From the NCBI GenBank assembly GCA_023248915.1, contig JAHFDQ010000097.1, positions 6,753 to 13,433 of the forward strand: a stretch of DNA of 6,681 bases. Direction: 5' to 3'. The position numbers and the translations under genes are program-made. The stretch comes from Archangiaceae bacterium (GTDB lineage: Bacteria; Myxococcota; Myxococcia; Myxococcales; Myxococcaceae). This document shows positions 1-5,125 of the stretch, piece after piece (within the stretch, counting starts at the first letter, position 1; each line of letters begins with the position of its first letter). The notes below the pieces were generated by a model that made no database searches, was not told the DNA's origin, and saw nothing but the letters and a program-made list of their open reading frames with translations.

Positions 1-1343
1 GCCCAGCCCGCGACCCGCTGGCAGCTCAGCAGGTCCACGTACCCGCCAATATCCGGCTGCACGGGCGGGCTCGCCGTCCCCGAGTAGATGGGGTCGTCGG
101 CCCTCAACAGCTTCCACCGGACCTCGTCCAGGGTTCCGGTCGCGACGTACGTTCTGAACTTGAACCAGCCGCCCGGAGCGATCTGGAACCGGATGATGTC
201 GCTGTACGTCGACCCGTTGACGACGACCGCCTGGCTGCGCGTTATGCCCTGAGTGTCGAAGCGCAAGAGCTCGGGCTCTATCGCCGTCAGGCTGGGCCAG
301 GGCCCCGCCACGTACCCGAAGACGGCGTTCGACCCGGCCGCGGGAGGAATCGGCCGGTAGTTCGCGATGCTGTACCCGAGGCAGGCGTCCGCGGCGCCGT
401 GAAGCAGGGCGGCCCAGTTCTCCGCCCGAAGGCCCACGTCCGCCTCGGAAGGAACCGTGGCGACCGAGTCTGGCGTGCTGGGGTCGAGCCCGAGCAGTAC
501 TCCGCCCGCTCCCGCGGCAAACGTCACGATGGCGTTGGCGCTCAGCCCGCCACTCAGCTTGCGGTAGGCCGCCCGGCCAAAGGGCCCCAGGCACGCGGCG
601 CACGGGTGGTTGGGCCCGCTGGCGAAGAGCGTCGAGAGCTGGCTGTCCTGAAGCGTGGCGGGCGTGGCGTTGCAGCGGGTGTCGCTCAGGTCCTTGCAGT
701 AGGTAATCGTCGTATCCACCACCGCCACGTCGGTGAGGACGGGGTGGAAGGAAATCGCCAGGTCCGTCCAATAGGACGTCTGCCACTGGTCCTCGGTGGC
801 GGACGTAAGAGGGGCCCCGTACGAGTAGTTGTAGTTCACCAGCCGGGTCGACACCAAGAGCGCGTTGCCCTGCACCGCCACGGTGGTCGGGTTGGGGTTT
901 CCGGCCCAGCCATCTCCGAGGAAGCCCCCCTGGGTGGGGTTCTTGAAGGGCAGGGTGCCCGGGCAGGTCCCCGACGGCCTCTGCGCGGGGTCGCAGTACT
1001 GCTGCTCTTGCGAGTCGGGAGGCAGAGTCCACAGCGCGGTGGTGAACAGCGTGCCGCCATTGGAATGGTCGACGGCGTTGCCCTGGGCCGGGGTCGCGTC
1101 GGCGAGCCGGTCGTCCCGGTAGTACGCGAGGGCGCCGCCGAAGAGCTGGCTGACTCCGACGGTGACGTGGCCGTCGGAGCTCTGAAGCGTCGCGGGCGCC
1201 GGCATGGGAGAGCAGCTCGGGGGGCTGGTCGGGTAGCACTGGCCCAGCCCGACCGCGGCCACCTGCCGGGCGGAAATTGCCGTGGCCCCGGCGAAGCTGG
1301 ACGCCGCGACGAGAGACACGACGAGCACCACGCCAGCCTTCAT
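1..1343 (-). CDS. Secreted cysteine-rich protein of unknown function, 3' end outside the window
   Basis: An uninterrupted minus-strand frame runs from an ATG at 1343 to the left edge (447 codons seen, no stop), so the C-terminus is missing. GGGAG at 1351-1355 lies 7 nt upstream of the ATG, a good ribosome binding site. Residues 1-20 (MKAGVVLVVSLVAASSFAGA) form a clear Sec signal peptide with an AxA-like cleavage site, so the product is exported. The mature part has ten cysteines (36, 44, 117, 127, 216, 224, 248, 251, 321, 441), several closely paired, which suggests disulfides. Residues 96-101 (NGGTLF) and 135-140 (NPTQGG) faintly resemble paired motifs I recall from other secreted bacterial proteins, but this is weak. 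The last visible residues, GGYVDLLSCQRVAGWA, look like the start of a repeated GWAWD-type beta domain. The gene is divergent from the helicase. The longer plus-strand frame over the same bases is Arg/Gly-rich and is not the gene. Function is unknown; that it is coding and secreted is well supported. Confidence 0.85.
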   Translation of the reverse strand, partial: MKAGVVLVVSLVAASSFAGATAISARQVAAVGLGQCYPTSPPSCSPMPAPATLQSSDGHVTVGVSQLFGGALAYYRDDRLADATPAQGNAVDHSNGGTLFTTALWTLPPDSQEQQYCDPAQRPSGTCPGTLPFKNPTQGGFLGDGWAGNPNPTTVAVQGNALLVSTRLVNYNYSYGAPLTSATEDQWQTSYWTDLAISFHPVLTDVAVVDTTITYCKDLSDTRCNATPATLQDSQLSTLFASGPNHPCAACLGPFGRAAYRKLSGGLSANAIVTFAAGAGGVLLGLDPSTPDSVATVPSEADVGLRAENWAALLHGAADACLGYSIANYRPIPPAAGSNAVFGYVAGPWPSLTAIEPELLRFDTQGITRSQAVVVNGSTYSDIIRFQIAPGGWFKFRTYVATGTLDEVRWKLLRADDPIYSGTASPPVQPDIGGYVDLLSCQRVAGW

Positions 1344-1433
1344 GGAATGACTCCCAACGGGGTTGAGCGAGACTTATCGCGAGTCCGTTCGCGGGTCGAC
1401 GCCGGACGGCCGAGCAAGTAGGGTCCGCGCGCT
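1344..1433. promoter_or_regulatory. Divergent intergenic region with a short dyad
   Basis: These 90 bp separate the starts of the secreted-protein gene (minus) and the helicase gene (plus), so promoters for both should lie here or slightly inside the genes. I see no convincing -35/-10 pair. An inverted repeat CGCGA-N6-TCGCG lies at 1378-1393, about 40 bp before the helicase start. It is the only symmetric element that stands out and could be an operator, although short CG-rich dyads arise by chance in such DNA. A stop codon TAG at 1419-1421 is in the helicase frame and marks the limit of that reading frame. Confidence 0.4.
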
Positions 1434-3686
1434 TTGAGTTCGACGGCGCTCCTCGACGACCTGAATCCGCCTCAGCGCGAAGCGGTGCTGTCCGGCGACG
1501 GGCCGATGCTGGTGCTCGCGGGCGCGGGTTCGGGCAAGACGCGCGTCATCACCCGCCGCATCGCCCACCTGGTCCGAGAGTGCGGCGTCTCGCCGTGGCG
1601 GATTCTGGCCGTCACCTTCACCAACAAGGCCGCGAAGGAGATGCGCGAGCGCCTCTTCGACCTCTTGGGCGCTGACGCGCAGGCGCTGACGGTCTCGACC
1701 TTCCACTCGACCGCGGCGCTCATCCTCCGGCGCGAGGCCGACGCGGTGGGGCTGGCGCGTTCGTTCGTCATCTACGACGACGGCGACCAACTGCAGGTGG
1801 TCAAGCGCGCCATCAAGGACTGCGAGGTCGACCCAGGGGCGGTGAACCCGCGCGACCTCCTGCACCGCATCGACCAGGAGAAGAACGCAGGGAGGACGCC
1901 CGACCAGATGCCGGTGGCTCCGGGCGACCCGCGGGGAGCGCTGGCGCAAGAAATCTACCGCCGGTACCAGAAGCTGCTCCGCGCCGCCGACGCGCTCGAC
2001 TTCGGCGACCTGTTGCTGCTGCTGGTCGAGGCCTTCCGCCGGTCGGAGTCGCTGCGGCGGAAGTACCAGGAGCGCTTCCAGCACGTGCTGGTGGACGAAT
2101 TTCAAGACACCAACCCGGTGCAGTACGAGCTGTTGCGCCAGCTCGCTCCGCCGGGTTCGAACCTGGTGGTGGTGGGTGACGACGACCAGTCCATCTACCG
2201 GTGGCGCGGCGCCAACGTGGCCAACATCCTCCACTTCCCCGACGACTACCCCGGCGCGCGGGTGGTGAAGCTCGAGCAGAACTACCGGTCGGACCAGACC
2301 ATCCTCGAAGCGGCCAACGCGGTCATCGCCCGCAACCCCTACCGCATGGAGAAGCGCCTCTGGTCGGCCCGCGCGCGCGGCGAGCCCCTGGGGCTGCTCA
2401 TTCACCGCGACGAGCGGGCCGAGGCGCAGGAAGTGGCGCGGCTGTCGCACGAGCTGTTCCACGAGGGCATCGCCGGGTACGACGAGATCGCCGTCTTCTT
2501 CCGCACCAACGCGCAGAGCCGGGTGCTCGAAGAGGCGTTCCGGCTGTCGCGGGTGCCGTACACCCTGGTGTCGGGCCGCAGCTTCTACGAGCGGGCCGAG
2601 GTGAAGGACGCCGCGTCGTACCTGCGCCTGATGGTGAGCCCCAGGTCCGACGCGGACCTGTTGCGCGTCTTGAATACGCCAGCCCGCGGCATCGGCGACA
2701 CCACCGCCGAGCGGCTGACCGGGGCGGCGGCGCGGGCCGGGGTGAGCCTTTACGAGGTGCTGGCGGCGCCCGAGCGCATCGAGTCGCTGAACGCCGGGGC
2801 GGTGCGGCGCCTTTCGGCTTTTCGCGCGCTGCTCGACCGGCTGCTCGCGCTGGGGGCCGAGGCTGCTAACGCCGAGCAGGCGGTTCAGCAGATGCTCGAT
2901 GAGACCGGGCTGGTCGCGGCCTACGTCGCCGAGAACACCGACGAGTCGCTGGCGCGAGCCGAGAACTTGCGCGAATTCGTGGGGGCCGCCCAGGAGTTCG
3001 ACCTGCGCCGCGCGGCCCAGGCCCCGCCCGGCGCCGAGTCGCTGGCCACCGAGACATCGGCGCTGCACGCGTTCCTCGAGCAGATCAGCCTCACCGCCGA
3101 GGCCGACGAGGAGATTGGCGAGGGGAAGGTGGCGCTGATGACGCTGCACGCCGCCAAGGGGCTCGAGTTCGACGCGGTCTTCATCACCGGCATGGAGGAC
3201 GGCGTCTTCCCCCACAGCCGGTCCATCGGCGCCGAGGCCGCCGCCGAGGAAATGGCCGAGGAACGAAGGCTCTGCTACGTGGGCTTCACCCGGGCGAGGC
3301 GGCGGCTGTACCTGTCGCTCGCGCAGACCCGGTCACTCTTCGGCGAATTGCGCTTCAACCCGCCCTCGCGCTTCCTGGCCGAGGTGCCGCGAGAGCTGTT
3401 CGGCGAGGCGCTAGAGGTCGCGCCGGCGCGGGTGGCGGCGGTGGCCCCGCGGGTGCGCAGGCCCGCCGGGGACGACGAGACAGGGCCGGTGGTCGACCGC
3501 AGCTACGACCAGACGGGCGAGTACGCGGACAGCGGCGACGTGCGGGGGTTGAGGGTGCGCCACGGCCAGTTCGGCGACGGGGTGGTGCTCGAAGTGGACG
3601 GGCGCGGCCCCAACGCCAAGCTGACGGTGAAGTTCGCCTCGGTGGGGCTGAAGCGAGTCATCGCGAGGTTCCTGACGCCGCTGTAA
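1434..3686 (+). CDS. uvrD: UvrD/PcrA-type ATP-dependent 3'-5' DNA helicase
   Basis: A complete 750-residue superfamily 1A helicase, the usual UvrD/PcrA length. In this family the enzyme unwinds DNA 3' to 5' using ATP in nucleotide excision and mismatch repair and in clearing proteins or stalled polymerase from DNA. Motifs seen in order: Q motif LNPPQREA (10-17); Walker A GAGSGKT (30-36, Lys35); Ia TFTNKAAKEM (61-70); TFHS (89-92); Walker B VDEFQD (220-225); III VVGDDDQSIYRWRGA (246-260); IV LEQNYRS (280-286, Arg285); V MTLHAAKGLEFD (569-580); VI VGFTRAR (616-622, Arg620). Residues about 380-555 fit the 2B domain. After a low-complexity linker (about 660-700), residues 704-748 (RGLRVRHGQFGDGVVLEVDG onward) match the C-terminal Tudor-like domain that contacts RNA polymerase in PcrA/UvrD. 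The start must be the TTG at 1434: an in-frame TAG lies at 1419-1421 and the next candidate starts would remove the Q motif or enter Walker A. The upstream TAGGG is a weak ribosome binding site. Rep is less likely because of the Tudor domain; uvrD and pcrA are interchangeable names here. Confidence 0.96.
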   Translation: MSSTALLDDLNPPQREAVLSGDGPMLVLAGAGSGKTRVITRRIAHLVRECGVSPWRILAVTFTNKAAKEMRERLFDLLGADAQALTVSTFHSTAALILRREADAVGLARSFVIYDDGDQLQVVKRAIKDCEVDPGAVNPRDLLHRIDQEKNAGRTPDQMPVAPGDPRGALAQEIYRRYQKLLRAADALDFGDLLLLLVEAFRRSESLRRKYQERFQHVLVDEFQDTNPVQYELLRQLAPPGSNLVVVGDDDQSIYRWRGANVANILHFPDDYPGARVVKLEQNYRSDQTILEAANAVIARNPYRMEKRLWSARARGEPLGLLIHRDERAEAQEVARLSHELFHEGIAGYDEIAVFFRTNAQSRVLEEAFRLSRVPYTLVSGRSFYERAEVKDAASYLRLMVSPRSDADLLRVLNTPARGIGDTTAERLTGAAARAGVSLYEVLAAPERIESLNAGAVRRLSAFRALLDRLLALGAEAANAEQAVQQMLDETGLVAAYVAENTDESLARAENLREFVGAAQEFDLRRAAQAPPGAESLATETSALHAFLEQISLTAEADEEIGEGKVALMTLHAAKGLEFDAVFITGMEDGVFPHSRSIGAEAAAEEMAEERRLCYVGFTRARRRLYLSLAQTRSLFGELRFNPPSRFLAEVPRELFGEALEVAPARVAAVAPRVRRPAGDDETGPVVDRSYDQTGEYADSGDVRGLRVRHGQFGDGVVLEVDGRGPNAKLTVKFASVGLKRVIARFLTPL

Positions 3687-3747
3687 ACGGGCGCCTCCAG
3701 ACGAGGCCGCGGCCTGGCGAACCGGCGCACGGCGGCGAGGCGTTTCT
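3687..3747. other. Convergent intergenic spacer with palindromes, possible weak terminator
   Basis: These 61 bp lie between the stop codons of the helicase (plus) and the lipoprotein locus (minus). They hold a perfect 12-bp palindrome AGGCCGCGGCCT (3704-3715), a short stem GCCTC/GAGGC (3693-3697 with 3703-3707) and a longer-range pair CGCCTC (3692-3697) with GAGGCG (3737-3742), the latter followed by TTTCTT. None is a textbook intrinsic terminator: the long pair has a loop of about 40 nt and the T run is interrupted. A two-way terminator would be expected here, so this is its best candidate location. Confidence 0.25.
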
Positions 3748-4245
3748 TCAGCACTGAGCCGGCTGAAAGACGAACAGGGCCAGCCCGCTCTCCAGGTCAA
3801 TCAGCAGCGCCGCCTTCTCGTTGCACTCGCTGGCGTCGAACATCATCTGCGACGACCAGGTCCTGGCCGGGTGCGCGGCGGTGAGGTCGACGAGGCTCGA
3901 ATGGGCCACGCTCAGCGCGTCGAACTCCGCCTGGACGGCGGTGTCGCCGTTCTCGAGGCGCGCGGCCCTGAGCTCGTCCATGTGTCCGAGGGTGCCGTCG
4001 AGCAACCAGCGGTAATCGGCGGTACCGGCCTTGAGCGGGTAGTCCCGCATGTAGGTCGGGTACTCCTGGACGATGCTCGTCCACCCGGCCTGTTCGATGA
4101 GGAGCTGGCGAAGTGTCGCGACATGGTCCGGGTTGGTGGCGTCGAGGCAGCCCGGGACGCTGAGCGCGGCCAACCGGTACTTGTAGCTCGCCTCGCGGGT
4201 GTCGAACGCTTCCAACCGGGTGGCGTAGTCGGCCTGCTCGGGCAC
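3748..4245 (-). CDS. C-terminal reading frame of the frameshifted lipoprotein gene
   Basis: This 165-codon frame opens with GTG at 4245 and ends at TGA 3748-3750. Its balanced composition and G/C-rich third positions mark it as the coding frame here. It could be translated alone from the GTG, but no ribosome binding site precedes it, and upstream the frame runs back without another start codon to a TGA at about 4380-4382. It is therefore more likely the C-terminal half of the HhH lipoprotein. The product is rich in Ala, Leu and acidic residues, probably helical, with Tyr-rich stretches such as EYPTYMRDY and DYRWLLDGTLGHMDEL, and ends FVFQPAQC. Three cysteines are present. I recognise no domain family, so the function of this half is unknown. 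Confidence 0.6.
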   Translation of the reverse strand: MPEQADYATRLEAFDTREASYKYRLAALSVPGCLDATNPDHVATLRQLLIEQAGWTSIVQEYPTYMRDYPLKAGTADYRWLLDGTLGHMDELRAARLENGDTAVQAEFDALSVAHSSLVDLTAAHPARTWSSQMMFDASECNEKAALLIDLESGLALFVFQPAQC

Positions 4246-4849
4246 GACGACCCGAAGCCTGCTTGAGCTTCGCGACCGTCGCCGGGCCGACGTGAGGCAC
4301 CCGGCCCATCGCCGCCACCTGGGGGTAGGGGGCCGCGGCGACCAGGTTGCGCGCTGCGGTGCTGGCCAGGCCCACGCCCTTCAACTCGGCCTCATTCGCG
4401 CGGTTGACGCCCCAGACGACGGACTCGGCCTGCCAGCCGGCGAGCTCGACACCCTCGACCACCTCCAAAGAGGGCACAGGGTGGCCGGCGGCAAAGGTCC
4501 CGAGCTTGGTGAGCGCGGCATCGCCGACGTAGGGGACCGCGGTGAGCTCGGCGAGGGAGTCGAACGAGTCGTCGTCCGAGCTCGGCGTCACCGCGTCGGG
4601 TCCGTTGCGGTGTGCAACCAGGCCCCGCGCCGCGCGGCGGTCCAGGCCGACCTCGACATCGAGCGTCGGCAAGTCAGTGCCGGGGTAGTTCACCAGAGCG
4701 AGGATGAGCCCGACGTCGCCGGCCGACAGGGTGAGCGCGGAAACCGTCGCCGCAGCGCCCTCTCCCTCCGCCTCGCCCGAGGGAAGACCACACCCTCCGA
4801 AAACAGCCACCGAGACCACCAGGAGAGCGCCTTCGAATCGTCGAGTCAT
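3748..4849 (-). pseudogene. Helix-hairpin-helix lipoprotein gene broken by a frameshift
   Basis: The gene starts at ATG 4849 and its natural end is the TGA at 3748-3750, but the two halves are in different frames. Residues 1-20 (MTRRFEGALLVVSVAVFGGC) are a lipoprotein signal peptide: basic start, hydrophobic core, lipobox FGGC with Cys20 as the lipid-modified residue. Residues 46-121 and 139-199 are two related repeats, each with a GL..xAAR.LVA helix followed by a hairpin, VPYVGD (105-110) and VPHVGP (184-189). These resemble the helix-hairpin-helix fold that binds the DNA backbone non-specifically (ComEA, RuvA). After Ser199 the frame becomes Arg-rich and non-protein-like down to 3797, while the +1 frame becomes protein-like at 4245. 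Dropping one G of GGG at 4251-4253 joins them as KQASVVVPEQAD, giving 366 residues. No Shine-Dalgarno is seen before the ATG. The break could be a real mutation or a homopolymer sequencing error; no slippery site for programmed shifting is evident. Confidence 0.75.
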
Positions 4850-5125
4850 GGCCGCAGGGGGAGGCAAGACGGATACCAGCCGCCTCGACCCGCAAGCCCC
4901 GAACACCAGGGCGGCCGGATTGGGTGAATGTTTCACGCGCGCAACATCAAGTTCGACACGCGCAACACGCGTTACCCGATATCGCGCGTCGGCCTCCTTT
5001 GTTCTTCTGGCGGCGGGCGAGAAGCCGGGAGGATGTATTCCGAGGTGAGACCACCGAGCCGCGCTCATTGGACTCGCCGTCGGGTTACGCCGATAATCGC
5101 GGGGCGAGGGGCCCGGGGGTCTCGT
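4850..5125. promoter_or_regulatory. Divergent intergenic region with a 9-bp direct repeat
   Basis: About 276 bp separate the lipoprotein start (minus) and the chosen start of the Ig-repeat protein (plus), so both promoters should lie here. The sequence CGCGCAACA occurs twice, at 4938-4946 and 4959-4967, exactly 21 bp apart, which places both copies on the same face of the helix and would suit an operator or activator site. AAAGGAGG on the minus strand at 4994-5001 and GGGAGG on the plus strand at 5027-5032 look like ribosome binding sites, but neither sits at a good distance from a credible start. I find no convincing -35/-10 or sigma-54 element. The plus frame is open from 4928 but is Arg-rich with only about 60% G/C third positions before 5126, so it reads as non-coding. 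Confidence 0.4.

Noticed and set aside
399..1421. Long plus-strand frame of 340 codons
   Set aside because: It is antisense to the secreted Cys-rich gene, is dominated by Arg, Gly and Val, and has no recognisable motif, whereas the minus strand has a signal peptide, a good ribosome binding site and balanced composition.
2201..2869. Plus-strand 222-codon frame inside the helicase
   Set aside because: Arg/Ala-rich out-of-frame reading of the helicase gene with no motif of its own.
1374..3215. Long minus-strand frame of 613 codons
   Set aside because: It lies fully antisense to the helicase, whose motifs are unmistakable; open antisense frames are common in GC-rich genes with G/C third positions.
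3704..3715. Perfect 12-bp palindrome AGGCCGCGGCCT as a terminator hairpin
   Set aside because: It has no loop and no T run directly after it, so it does not form a standard intrinsic terminator by itself.
4240..4260. Programmed ribosomal frameshift in the lipoprotein gene
   Set aside because: No slippery heptamer or rare-codon plus stop arrangement is present at the junction; a one-base insertion at GGG is simpler.
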